From contig CAVFAY010000035.1 in NCBI GenBank assembly GCA_963620595.1, positions 1 to 25,238 on the forward strand: DNA of 25,238 bases, read 5' to 3'. Below are positions 1-6,227 of this stretch, piece after piece. Each line of letters starts with the position of its first letter. Position 1 is the first letter of the stretch. The position numbers were made by a program, and so were the translations under genes. The DNA comes from Butyricicoccus_A sp963620595. Its GTDB lineage: Bacteria; Bacillota; Clostridia; Oscillospirales; Butyricicoccaceae. The notes below the pieces were generated by a model. That model saw only the letters and a list, made by a program, of their open reading frames with translations. It was not told the origin of the DNA and ran no database searches.

Positions 1-8
1 TTTACCTA

Positions 9-32
9 CCACTCGTTCAACGAGTGGTTTTT
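9..32 (+). terminator. Small hairpin with T-run
   Basis: A 7-bp stem (9-15 with 21-27, arms CCACTCG and CGAGTGG) is followed by five T on the plus strand. It looks like an intrinsic terminator for plus-strand transcription. It also falls in the minus-strand leader downstream of the M-box, so it could instead be part of that mRNA's 5' UTR. No plus-strand gene in the window needs it. Confidence 0.45.
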
Positions 33-54
33 ATCATGCCTATTCGGCGCCAAC

Positions 55-91
55 AAAAAAGCATATCATCGCAATTCTGTCGATGATATGC
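55..91 (-). terminator. Terminator of the M-box expression platform
   Basis: A perfect 11-bp stem (61-71 with 81-91, 9-nt loop) is followed on the minus strand by six T (60-55). It lies directly downstream of the M-box aptamer on the same strand. This is the usual arrangement for a riboswitch that stops transcription when Mg2+ is bound. The controlled gene lies beyond the left edge of the window. Confidence 0.8.
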
Positions 92-99
92 CTATGCAC

Positions 100-270
100 A
101 ACGTCACGCCGTCCAAGCTTCAACTCCATAAGGCACGCTGTTGTCAGCTTGTAACTGCATTAGACTATGCCTTCTCGACATAGACTGTTCAAACCTTCTC
201 ATAGTGTCTCCACTACTCTGCGGCAGCAATCCGTATCCTTATGGTAGCCTCACCTACCGAATTACAGGTT
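100..270 (-). ncRNA. M-box (ykoK leader) magnesium riboswitch
   Basis: Read on the minus strand from about 268 down to 105, the sequence follows the M-box consensus as I remember it from the Bacillus subtilis mgtE leader. It has GGTAGGTGAGGCTACC, then GGATACG, TTGCTGCC, a GAGACAC element, GAACAG, AATGCAG and a 3' part GCCTTATGGAG. The order and spacing of these blocks agree with the family. The aptamer is followed by a factor-independent terminator (55-91) and preceded by a promoter (273-302). M-boxes bind Mg2+ and usually control mgtE-, corA- or mgtA-type transporters, so such a gene is expected left of base 1. The exact aptamer ends are approximate. Confidence 0.85.
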
Positions 271-272
271 GT

Positions 273-302
273 ACTATACCATAGCGGTGCTACCTCTGTG
301 TA
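273..302 (-). promoter_or_regulatory. Promoter of the M-box transcript
   Basis: On the minus strand a -35 box TACACA (302-297) is separated by 18 bp from a -10 box TATAGT (278-273), with an extended TGG before the -10. Transcription would start just ahead of the M-box. The same segment occurs again upstream of the HNH gene at 1396-1425. Confidence 0.65.
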
Positions 303-351
303 GATTTTGTGAGGGATTTGTGTGCAAAAAAACATGCGGTACAGAAGCCTG
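273..351. repeat. Direct repeat copy 1 (riboswitch promoter segment)
   Basis: This segment recurs at 1396-1489 in the same orientation. The shared parts include the -10 region, TACCTCTG, a conserved stretch around GATTTTGTGAGGGATTTG, and CATGCGGTACAGAAGCC. Copy 1 is 15 nt shorter between the -10 region and TACCTCTG. Weaker similarity continues leftward into the first bases of the M-box (ACCTACC at 252-258, matching 1375-1381). Copy 1 keeps only one arm of the terminator hairpin that copy 2 holds complete. Confidence 0.85.
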
Positions 352-353
352 TC

Positions 354-513
354 AAAAGACCACTATTGATTCCACCACAAAGGGATGAATAGATAAATAA
401 AACAACGGCCTGTAAGATTTTATTGCACAGTAAAGCATTCTCTCATCGAATCTGACAAATCACTGATGCAACTCTTGGGCAAGCAGATATTCAATCTGGT
501 GATGGGTATTTTA
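354..513. other. AT-rich non-coding stretch after the HNH gene
   Basis: These 160 bases lie between the HNH stop codon and direct repeat copy 1. I see no open frame with a ribosome binding site and no convincing terminator, although the HNH transcript should end here or read through into the M-box leader. Confidence 0.4.
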
Positions 514-1299
514 TTACTTTCCCATTTTTTCAATCGGAGTCCAACCTTCTCGATAGGGTACCGATTTAATAAATGCTTTCTCTGTTCCAAGTATCAGACA
601 CGGAACTCCATCACGAATTGTCACAATGCTATTTTCTTCTTCTGTCAATTTAATATCAACCGCTTCTTCAACCATAGAATCACACGCATATGTCTTGTTA
701 AAATCAATACGACCTTCAGTTTCATATACGCGCAGAATGTTTTCAGCATCATTTATGACAATTGAATAGTCACAAGCATACAATAACTTAATGGCAGCTA
801 TATGATGTTCTTGGCCATCTACATCAATTCCAATAATATCGTCATTACATCCTATGGTTATCTGATAATATCCGGTAGAAAAATCTTTAAAAAGGTTCAC
901 AGCAATATGACGCTTCATATCTTTAGAATCAACATCAAAAGCTTGTCCTTTTGCAGTATTATAGGATTTTTTCAGAAATTCAAGATTGGAAATCCTACAA
1001 TCCACATGATTATTATTCATATGATCTACGACATATCCCTTTTCAGTCATTTCTTTTAATACATCTTCACCATACCATTTAGCAGCAATATATCGATGTA
1101 ATAAACCAAGAGTACTATTTGACAGATAACCTTTGTCATCTGTGTTACTATTAGCTTTAGTGAGTCTCCATGTTTTTGAAGTAAGCTCCTCATAGTAATC
1201 TTCTCTATATGTTGTCATTCCTATAATTGACCACTCATCTTTTGTAATATAAACATCGTTATTAACAATTTCAAATTTATTTTTGCTTTGTCTCGGCAT
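514..1299 (-). CDS. HNH endonuclease, homing-endonuclease-like
   Basis: The protein has 261 residues from the chosen start. An upstream ATG at 1317 is in frame, but AAGGAG lies inside its first codons and sits 9 nt before the ATG at 1299, so 1299 is preferred. The central region (about residues 65-120) carries the HNH signature: LLHRYIAAKWYG, then VVDHMNNNHVDCRISNLEF with D92-H93, N95-N97 and N105, then NTAKGQ. This is typical of phage and intron-associated HNH nucleases that nick or cut a specific DNA site. The C-terminal half is unfamiliar and may contribute DNA recognition. The gene is visibly more AT-rich than its neighbours and lies between two copies of a duplicated promoter segment. 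Both points suggest recent arrival as a selfish element. The function is inferred from the motif only. Confidence 0.75.
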   Translation of the reverse strand: MPRQSKNKFEIVNNDVYITKDEWSIIGMTTYREDYYEELTSKTWRLTKANSNTDDKGYLSNSTLGLLHRYIAAKWYGEDVLKEMTEKGYVVDHMNNNHVDCRISNLEFLKKSYNTAKGQAFDVDSKDMKRHIAVNLFKDFSTGYYQITIGCNDDIIGIDVDGQEHHIAAIKLLYACDYSIVINDAENILRVYETEGRIDFNKTYACDSMVEEAVDIKLTEEENSIVTIRDGVPCLILGTEKAFIKSVPYREGWTPIEKMGK

Positions 1300-1395
1300 A
1301 CCAAACTTCTCCTTCATAGCGTCTAATCCACAGCCTAAACTCTATCGCTATTCAATCATATTTTCGTGGTAATTACCTACCAAATTATGATCCGC

Positions 1396-1425
1396 ACTAT
1401 ACCATAGCGGCGCACATTAAGCCAA
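1396..1425 (-). promoter_or_regulatory. Likely promoter of the HNH gene
   Basis: On the minus strand a -35-like TTGGCT (1425-1420) and a -10 TATAGT (1401-1396) with an extended TGG are spaced by 18 bp. The -10 region is the duplicate of the riboswitch promoter at 273-278. The leader between here and the HNH start (1300-1395) begins with GGTAGGT, like the start of the M-box, and then diverges. Confidence 0.5.
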
Positions 1426-1489
1426 TGGTACCTCTGCGTAGATTTTGTGAGGGATTTGTGCACAAAAAACATGCGGTACAGAAGCCTGC
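1396..1489. repeat. Direct repeat copy 2 (riboswitch promoter segment)
   Basis: This is the partner of the repeat at 273-351, with 15 extra nt between the -10 region and TACCTCTG. Copy 2 is contiguous with the complete terminator of the upstream gene (1464-1498). It therefore looks like the original upstream boundary, with copy 1 generated by duplication. Confidence 0.85.
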
Positions 1490-1498
1490 ACCGCATGT
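1464..1498 (-). terminator. Terminator of the membrane zinc-ribbon gene
   Basis: On the minus strand a 9-bp stem ACATGCGGT/ACCGCATGT (1498-1490 with 1477-1469) with a 12-nt loop is followed by a T-run (1469-1464). It starts 11 nt after the stop codon of the gene at 1510-1827. Confidence 0.8.
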
Positions 1499-1509
1499 TG
1501 TGAGCTGTT

Positions 1510-1827
1510 TTACCAAACCTGATTGCCCTTGTCATCAATAAACTTGCGCTTGCAGACACGGCACTCCAGCACCGGTCCGAGCAGCGGCAGCGTCTTGTGA
1601 CAATTCGGGCAGCGCCATTTAAAGAAGTTAATCAGATAGAACCAGATAACCAGCACGATAGCCGCATAGCCGGAATACAGACACGGCTTGCTGTCCATGC
1701 CAAAGACCTGACCCAGTACAATGCAGACAACGACCATCGCAAGTGCTGCATACAGGCAGTAAAAGCCGATGCGGCGCCACTTATGATATTTTTTGTCTTC
1801 AGAAAATTTTATTTTGTTTTTAGCCAT
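1510..1827 (-). CDS. Small membrane protein with C-terminal zinc ribbon
   Basis: The product has 105 residues. A lysine-rich N-terminus is followed by two hydrophobic segments (about residues 22-43 and 52-69) that should span the membrane. A C-terminal domain has two CxxC pairs (CPNC near residue 73 and CRVC near residue 90), as in a zinc ribbon. The charged N-terminus and the ribbon should both face the cytoplasm. The gene ends just before a clear terminator, so it is a separate unit. A GGAAAG lies 13 nt before the ATG, which is a weak and distant ribosome binding site. I do not recognise a named family; similar short proteins are usually annotated as hypothetical. Confidence 0.7.
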   Translation of the reverse strand: MAKNKIKFSEDKKYHKWRRIGFYCLYAALAMVVVCIVLGQVFGMDSKPCLYSGYAAIVLVIWFYLINFFKWRCPNCHKTLPLLGPVLECRVCKRKFIDDKGNQVW

Positions 1828-1859
1828 GGTTTAAAACACACTTTCCTTTATTTTTTATC

Positions 1860-1888
1860 ATTTTAACACAGAAAATGACGCGATGCAA
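1860..1888 (-). promoter_or_regulatory. Candidate promoter for the zinc-ribbon gene
   Basis: On the minus strand TTGCAT (1888-1883) and TAAAAT (1865-1860) are separated by 17 bp, upstream of the ATG at 1827. The -35 match is weak. Confidence 0.4.
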
Positions 1889-1926
1889 CGTTCTGTATCA
1901 AGAGTTCACAAGAAAGTCATCACGTT

Positions 1927-2127
1927 TTAGCAGCAATCGCCGCAGGAATTGTTGCAGCCGCATGAACCGCAGCCGCCACAGTTTCCACATCCACCGCAGC
2001 CTCCGCAACCGCCGCAGGAACCGCAAGAGCCGCAGCCCCAGCTGCCAGAGCCGCCGCAGCAGCAAATCAGAACAATAAAGATGAGAATCCACCAGCAGTC
2101 AAAGCCATTGTTGCAGTTGTTGCACAT
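1927..2127 (-). CDS. Gly/Cys-rich small membrane-anchored peptide
   Basis: The product has 66 residues from the ATG at 2127, which is preceded by AGGAGG at 8 nt. An in-frame ATG at 2163 has no such site and is rejected. The N-terminus MCNNCNNGFDC is followed by a hydrophobic segment WWILIFIVLI (about residues 12-21). About 40 residues of repeated GCG, GSCG and GGCG units follow, ending NNSCGDCC. Roughly a third of the residues are cysteine. Such chorion-like high-cysteine peptides are common in gut Clostridia and have no agreed function. A metal-binding, disulfide-linked or ribosomally made peptide role can be imagined, but no processing enzyme lies nearby. Codon use is strongly repetitive. 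Confidence 0.7.
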   Translation of the reverse strand: MCNNCNNGFDCWWILIFIVLICCCGGSGSWGCGSCGSCGGCGGCGGCGNCGGCGSCGCNNSCGDCC

Positions 2128-2207
2128 AACAGATTCCTCCTGTTTCGATTTTTTCATTCCCATACTATCGCGGGGACAGGCAGGAGGTGATACATTTTTT
2201 TAGACGC

Positions 2208-2243
2208 AAAACTCCCGCAGGCCAATCACCTGCGGGAGTTTTT
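2208..2243 (-). terminator. Bidirectional terminator after rex
   Basis: A perfect stem of about 14 bp (2208-2221 with 2229-2242, 7-nt loop) is flanked by A and T tracts on both sides. It begins about 12 bases after the rex stop codon and should end the icd-rex transcript. Confidence 0.9.
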
Positions 2244-2254
2244 CACTGCGTATC

Positions 2255-2917
2255 TTATTCAATTTCGTTGATCTCGTCAAACGGATCGGTGTCCTTCATC
2301 CGATAACACAGAGTCATCAGCGAATCTGAAAAATGCACATCCTGCACCGGAACTCCGAGTACGTCTTCCTTCATGGAGACATTGGAGAAATTCCAAATGC
2401 CGCGGATGCCATTCTTGACAAGCCGCTGTGCCATTTCCATCGCCTTATCTGCCGGCACGCACAAAACCGCAATATCCGGCCGCTCGCGCTCGCAGTATTC
2501 TTCGAGTTCCTGCAAGGCGTGCACGTGAATGCCGCGGAAATCGCTGCCAACAACCGTCTGTGCGATATCAAAAGCCGCAATCGGACGAACGCCGCAGTAG
2601 GAGAAGTCAAAATTGCGCAGCAGTGCTCGTCCCAAATTGCCGACGCCGAGCAGAATCGCCCGCTGGCTTCCGGCAACACCGAGAATACGTTCCAGCTCCA
2701 CGATTAACTTATCCACACTATAACCATATCCCTGCTGACCAAATCCGCCAAAACAACTCAGATCCTGCCTGATCTGTGAGGCAGTCAGATCCATCTGCGA
2801 GGCAAGCTCTTTGGATGAAATGCGTCCAATGCCCTGATCGGCAAGCTCCCGAAGCGTGCGATAATACCGCGGCAAGCGGTTTACGACTGCTTTGGATACG
2901 TTTTTTGTGTTAGCCAC
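2255..2917 (-). CDS. rex: Redox-sensing transcriptional repressor Rex
   Basis: The protein has 220 residues, the usual family length. The start is GTG at 2917, preceded by AGGAGGAG at a good distance. The N-terminal winged helix (about residues 1-80) includes RYYRTLRELADQGIGRISS and ELASQMDLTASQIRQDLS, which is the typical Rex DNA-reading helix. The NAD(H)-binding Rossmann domain follows with the dinucleotide loop GVGNLGRALL (about residues 91-100). A C-terminal helix completes the swapped dimer. Rex senses the NADH/NAD+ ratio and, when NADH is low, represses fermentation and electron-transfer genes. It lies 24 nt behind icd on the same strand, so the two are probably co-transcribed. I found no clear Rex operator (TTGTTAA half-sites) in this window. 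Confidence 0.95.
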   Translation of the reverse strand: MANTKNVSKAVVNRLPRYYRTLRELADQGIGRISSKELASQMDLTASQIRQDLSCFGGFGQQGYGYSVDKLIVELERILGVAGSQRAILLGVGNLGRALLRNFDFSYCGVRPIAAFDIAQTVVGSDFRGIHVHALQELEEYCERERPDIAVLCVPADKAMEMAQRLVKNGIRGIWNFSNVSMKEDVLGVPVQDVHFSDSLMTLCYRMKDTDPFDEINEIE

Positions 2918-2941
2918 TGATTACTCCTCCTGATATTCCTC

Positions 2942-4150
2942 TTACAGAGAGGCTTCCAGCGTCTCGCGGACAGCCTTGATAAAGCCTTCCGTATTCAGAG
3001 TTGTGACATGCTCCAACTTGGTAATGAGTGCAAGGTCCTTAGTCATCTTACCAGATTCTACGGTATCAATGCAAGCCTTTTCCAGTTTGTCCGCAAATGC
3101 AGACAGTTCCGGCAGCTGATCCAGCTCGCCGCGCTTGCGCAGCGCACCCGTCCACGCAAAGATCGTTGCGATAGAATTGGTCGATGTCTCTTCGCCCTTA
3201 AGATGCTTGTAATAATGGCGCTGTACAGTGCCATGTGCAGCTTCGTATTCGTATACGCCCTTCGGGGAAACGAGAACAGAAGTCATCATGGACAGAGAGC
3301 CATATGCCGTTGCCAGCATGTCACTCATGACATCGCCGTCATAGTTCTTGCACGCCCAGATATATCCGCCGTTGGAGCGAATTACACGGGCTACCGCATC
3401 ATCAATCAGCGTGTAGAAATATTCCAGACCCATCTTCTCAAAGGTCTCTTTGTATTCGTTGTCATAGATTTCCTGGAAGATGTCCTTAAACGTATGGTCA
3501 TACTTCTTAGAAATCGTATCCTTGGTTGCAAACCAGAGATCCTGTTTGGTATCTACAGCAAAGCTAAAGCAGCTTCTTGCAAAGCTCTCAATAGATGGTA
3601 CCAGATTGTGCTGTCCCTGTACAATACCCGCGGACTGGAAGTTGTGCACGGTCTCACGCGTCTCTGTGCCATCCTCTGCTGTGTATACCAGCTCAACCTT
3701 GCCTGGGCCCGGAACCTTCATTTCCACGCCCTTGTATACATCACCGTATGCATGACGCGCAATGGTAATCGGCTTGACCCAATTCTTGACATATGGCTCT
3801 ACGCCCTTGACAAGGATCGGCGCACGGAATACGGTGCCGTCCAGAATGGCGCGGATGGTGCCGTTCGGGCTCTTCCACATTTCCTTCAAATTGTACTCGG
3901 ACATACGAGCTGCATTCGGCGTAATGGTTGCACACTTGACAGCAACGCCATACTTCTTGGTCGCCTCAGCCGAATCAATGGTTACCTGGTCATCGGTCTC
4001 ATTTCTGTGCTTGAGTCCCAAGTCATAGTATTCGGACTTCAGATCAACAAACGGGCAGATCAGCTCGTCCTTAATCATCTGCCAGATGACGCGGGTCATT
4101 TCGTCGCCGTCCATCTCGACGAGCGGTGTGGTCATTTTAATCTTTTCCAT
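2942..4150 (-). CDS. icd: NADP-dependent isocitrate dehydrogenase, eukaryote-type
   Basis: The product has 402 residues from the ATG at 4150, which follows AGGAGGAG at 10 nt. An in-frame extension to 4258 (36 Arg/Lys-rich residues) has no ribosome binding site and no family similarity, so it is left out. The N-terminus contains VEMDGDEMTRVIW. The substrate segment KSPNGTIRAILDGTVFR holds the Ser-Asn and Arg residues that bind isocitrate. GGYIWACKNYDGDVMSD carries the metal-binding aspartates, and YEAAHGTVQRHY is the NADP-binding loop, where the His and Arg favour NADP over NAD. The enzyme oxidises isocitrate to 2-oxoglutarate in the cytoplasm, supplying NADPH and a glutamate precursor. It belongs to the eukaryote-type subfamily that is also seen in some Clostridia. 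It is followed directly by rex. Confidence 0.95.
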   Translation of the reverse strand: MEKIKMTTPLVEMDGDEMTRVIWQMIKDELICPFVDLKSEYYDLGLKHRNETDDQVTIDSAEATKKYGVAVKCATITPNAARMSEYNLKEMWKSPNGTIRAILDGTVFRAPILVKGVEPYVKNWVKPITIARHAYGDVYKGVEMKVPGPGKVELVYTAEDGTETRETVHNFQSAGIVQGQHNLVPSIESFARSCFSFAVDTKQDLWFATKDTISKKYDHTFKDIFQEIYDNEYKETFEKMGLEYFYTLIDDAVARVIRSNGGYIWACKNYDGDVMSDMLATAYGSLSMMTSVLVSPKGVYEYEAAHGTVQRHYYKHLKGEETSTNSIATIFAWTGALRKRGELDQLPELSAFADKLEKACIDTVESGKMTKDLALITKLEHVTTLNTEGFIKAVRETLEASL

Positions 4151-4336
4151 GACGAATCGTCTCCTCCTGCCTATGTACCGTGCGCGGCGGCTGGTTCCGC
4201 CTATCCGCCGCTGCTTTGAATTTTTAACTGTGCAATCCTGCACAGGCTTTTCGTCCATCCAAACAGGGTGCTCTGAAACCTTTCAGAGAGAATTTTGGAA
4301 GTTCCCTTTCATTTTACACCTTTTGACCGATTTTTT
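4151..4336 (-). other. Structured leader between tsaD and icd
   Basis: These 186 bases hold three short inverted repeats: 4184-4190 with 4205-4211 (7 bp, GC-rich), 4228-4234 with 4239-4245 (7 bp, 4-nt loop), and 4271-4278 with 4281-4288 (8 bp). None is followed by a proper T-run on the minus strand. They may fold the icd 5' UTR or mark a weak end for tsaD. I could not place a convincing promoter. Confidence 0.4.
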
Positions 4337-5389
4337 CTACCTTTTTGCCCGTCTTTTTGCAATTCCGTGCTTTTGACAGATTTTCTCTGAGATTTCTGCT
4401 GTAGCAAAGGCATTTTGCCAAATTGTGCCGGTATTTCCTGCAAGAAATTCATAATATGCCTGTGCACCAATCATCGCCGCGTTGTCTCCGCACAGGCTGA
4501 GCGGCGGCATGTAAATCGGTACGCCAAAACCCTCCGCCATTTTTTCTAAATCCGCACGCAGCTGAGAATTTGCCGCCACGCCACCGGCCGCGACCAGACG
4601 GCGCACACCGGTCTGCTCTGCGGCGAGCTTCAAGCGCGGCACCAGCGTATCGCTGACTGCCCGCTGAAACGATGCCGCCAAATCGTGACGATCCAGCGGC
4701 TCGCCCTTCTGCTCCGCATTGTGTGCCAAATTGATGACTGCCGTTTTGAGTCCGGAAAACGAGAAATCCAGCGGCGCACCGTCTACATGCGAATGCGGCA
4801 ATTTATACGCCTTCGGATTGCCGCCCTGTGCCAGCTTATCAATCTTCGGGCCGCCCGGATAGCCGACACCGAGCACGCGAGCCACTTTATCAAATGCTTC
4901 GCCCGCTGCGTCATCACGGGTGCCGCCGAGGATTTCCATGTCTGTGTAGTCCTTGACCAGCACAATCATAGATGATCCGCCAGACGCGGACAGGCACAGA
5001 AACGGCGGCTCCAGCTCCGGAAATGCCAGCAAATTTGCCGCGATATGGCCGCGAATATGATGTACCGGAATAAACGGCTTGTGCAATGCCCAAGCCAACG
5101 ACTTGGCATAGTTGGAGCCGACCAGCAGGGCACCAATCAGACCCGGCGCGCAGGTCGCTGCGATGGCATCCACGTCATCCATCGTGAGACCCGCTTCGCG
5201 CACAGCCGTCAATGCAACCGCACTTATGGCCTCTACATGGCCACGGCTCGCAATTTCCGGCACAACACCGCCATACAGTGCGTGCTCTTCCGCTTGCGAG
5301 TTGATAATATTGGAACAGATCTTTCGTCCGTCTTCGATAACCGCAACTGCGGTCTCATCGCAGGACGATTCGATTGCTAAAATCTTCAT
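4337..5389 (-). CDS. tsaD: tRNA threonylcarbamoyladenosine transferase TsaD
   Basis: The protein has 350 residues, within the family range, and starts at ATG 5389 behind a purine-rich GGGAAGAAG. TsaD transfers the threonylcarbamoyl group from TC-AMP to A37 of ANN-decoding tRNAs, working with TsaB and TsaE. The ASKHA fold is clear: IESSCDETAVAV at the N-terminus, the metal-binding HHIRGH near residue 110, DDAAGEAFDKVARVLGVGYPGGP, and LDFSFSGLKTAV. The C-terminal segment VAAGGVAANSQLR precedes LCGDNAAMIG, whose Asp completes the metal site. One oddity is that the usual SGGHT segment reads SGGSS here. tsaD follows rimI by 16 nt in the operon. tsaB and tsaE, often adjacent in Firmicutes, are not in this window. 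Confidence 0.95.
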   Translation of the reverse strand: MKILAIESSCDETAVAVIEDGRKICSNIINSQAEEHALYGGVVPEIASRGHVEAISAVALTAVREAGLTMDDVDAIAATCAPGLIGALLVGSNYAKSLAWALHKPFIPVHHIRGHIAANLLAFPELEPPFLCLSASGGSSMIVLVKDYTDMEILGGTRDDAAGEAFDKVARVLGVGYPGGPKIDKLAQGGNPKAYKLPHSHVDGAPLDFSFSGLKTAVINLAHNAEQKGEPLDRHDLAASFQRAVSDTLVPRLKLAAEQTGVRRLVAAGGVAANSQLRADLEKMAEGFGVPIYMPPLSLCGDNAAMIGAQAYYEFLAGNTGTIWQNAFATAEISEKICQKHGIAKRRAKR

Positions 5390-5405
5390 AGTAACTTCTT
5401 CCCTT

Positions 5406-5852
5406 TTAGTTCTCCTGTAAAAACACCGTCATGAGCAGCGCATCTTCCGTCGGATGGCTGTAAAATTTCTTACGAACACCGACGGATTGAAATCCGCAGC
5501 CCGTATACAGTGCAATCGCTGCTTGATTGGATACACGAACCTCCAAAGTGACAAATGCCAGATCCTCAGCCTGTTTCAGCAACACCTGTACGAGTTTTCT
5601 GCCAACACCTCGTCTGCGATACGCTGGAGATACGGCAACATTGGCAATATAGCCTTCATCCAGCACCGTATGACAGCCAATATACCCAGCCACAGCACCA
5701 TCTTCTGCCTCGGCAACAAGAAAACGCGCACACGAATTGTCCAGCTCCTCGCGCAGTCCCTCTTCTGTCCACGGCTCTGCAAAACAAGCCTGTTCGATTT
5801 GCGCAACAGCGTGCACGTGCTGCGCGGTAAATGGAACTATGCGTATTGGCAT
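5406..5852 (-). CDS. rimI: Ribosomal-protein S18-alanine N-acetyltransferase RimI (GNAT)
   Basis: The product has 148 residues from the ATG at 5852, which has GAGGAG 8 nt upstream; an in-frame ATG nine codons earlier lacks one. The GNAT fold is visible. EQACFAEPWTEEGLREEL is typical of RimI, GYIANVAVSPAYRRRGVGRKLV is the acetyl-CoA-binding motif A (R-R-G-V-G), and VRVSNQAAIALYTGCGF is motif B. C-terminal YSHPTEDALLMTVFL also fits RimI. It acetylates the N-terminus of ribosomal protein S18 and possibly other proteins. Adjacency to tsaD is widely conserved and supports the name. Its start overlaps the end of the upstream phosphatase-like gene by 16 nt, so translation is probably coupled. Confidence 0.9.
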   Translation of the reverse strand: MPIRIVPFTAQHVHAVAQIEQACFAEPWTEEGLREELDNSCARFLVAEAEDGAVAGYIGCHTVLDEGYIANVAVSPAYRRRGVGRKLVQVLLKQAEDLAFVTLEVRVSNQAAIALYTGCGFQSVGVRKKFYSHPTEDALLMTVFLQEN

Positions 5853-6223
5853 CCCATCATCTCCTCTATGATTCGGCAAATGTGCTGCTCACACTGCGCA
5901 TAGCCCTCTTTCCCGCTTCCTGTTGGATCCGGAATATCCGGCAGCGCATGGATCTTTTGCTCTGCTTCCGGATGCTCTTCCGTCAAATGCTGCGCAATCG
6001 CCGCAGTAACACACCAAACAGCATCTGCTTTTGCCAGCATAGATGCGGACAAGCACCGTGCTCGATGCGTATCCAGCAGTCTCGGACGCACGGCATCGCC
6101 GAGCTGTGCCCCTTCATCTGCATAGACACCCGCGCTGTGCGCCGATTTTCGATAGGTCTGCGTATAGAACGCGGCCGCCAACGGCGCGCGAAACACATCA
6201 TTGTAATCTACAAATAAAATCAT
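5837..6223 (-). CDS. Low-molecular-weight protein-tyrosine-phosphatase-like protein, catalytic Cys absent
   Basis: The product has 128 residues from the ATG at 6223, which has GAAAGG about 8 nt upstream and lies 4 nt after the polA stop codon. The overall order matches LMW phosphatases: a short first strand ILFV, an Arg-containing P-loop, a Ser-Ala-Gly strand (HSAGVYA), and the late acid loop DIPDPTGS, where D99 would be the general acid. However, the P-loop, normally V-C-x-G-N-x-C-R-S-P, reads V-D-Y-N-D-V-F-R-A-P. The nucleophilic cysteine is Asp6 and only the arginine (R12) remains. Such a protein should not form the phosphocysteine intermediate. It may be a pseudophosphatase that binds a phosphorylated partner, or a decaying gene. 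The reading frame is intact and tightly packed in the operon. Confidence 0.75.
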   Translation of the reverse strand: MILFVDYNDVFRAPLAAAFYTQTYRKSAHSAGVYADEGAQLGDAVRPRLLDTHRARCLSASMLAKADAVWCVTAAIAQHLTEEHPEAEQKIHALPDIPDPTGSGKEGYAQCEQHICRIIEEMMGCQYA

Positions 6224-6227
6224 AGCT

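Noticed and set aside
92..300. Group I intron hosting the HNH gene
   Set aside because: I first considered this because of the HNH gene and the structured RNA, but the sequence follows the M-box consensus and I found no consistent P3-P7 core.
1949..2203. Pro/Gln-rich plus-strand frame
   Set aside because: It is the complement of the Gly/Cys repeat gene; its low complexity is explained by those repeats.
3008..4219. Long open frame of 403 codons on the plus strand opposite icd
   Set aside because: It is the antisense shadow of a well-conserved enzyme gene; it has no ribosome binding site and no recognisable motif.
4151..4258. N-terminal extension of isocitrate dehydrogenase
   Set aside because: It is Arg/Lys-rich and unlike the family; a strong ribosome binding site sits before the inner ATG at 4150.
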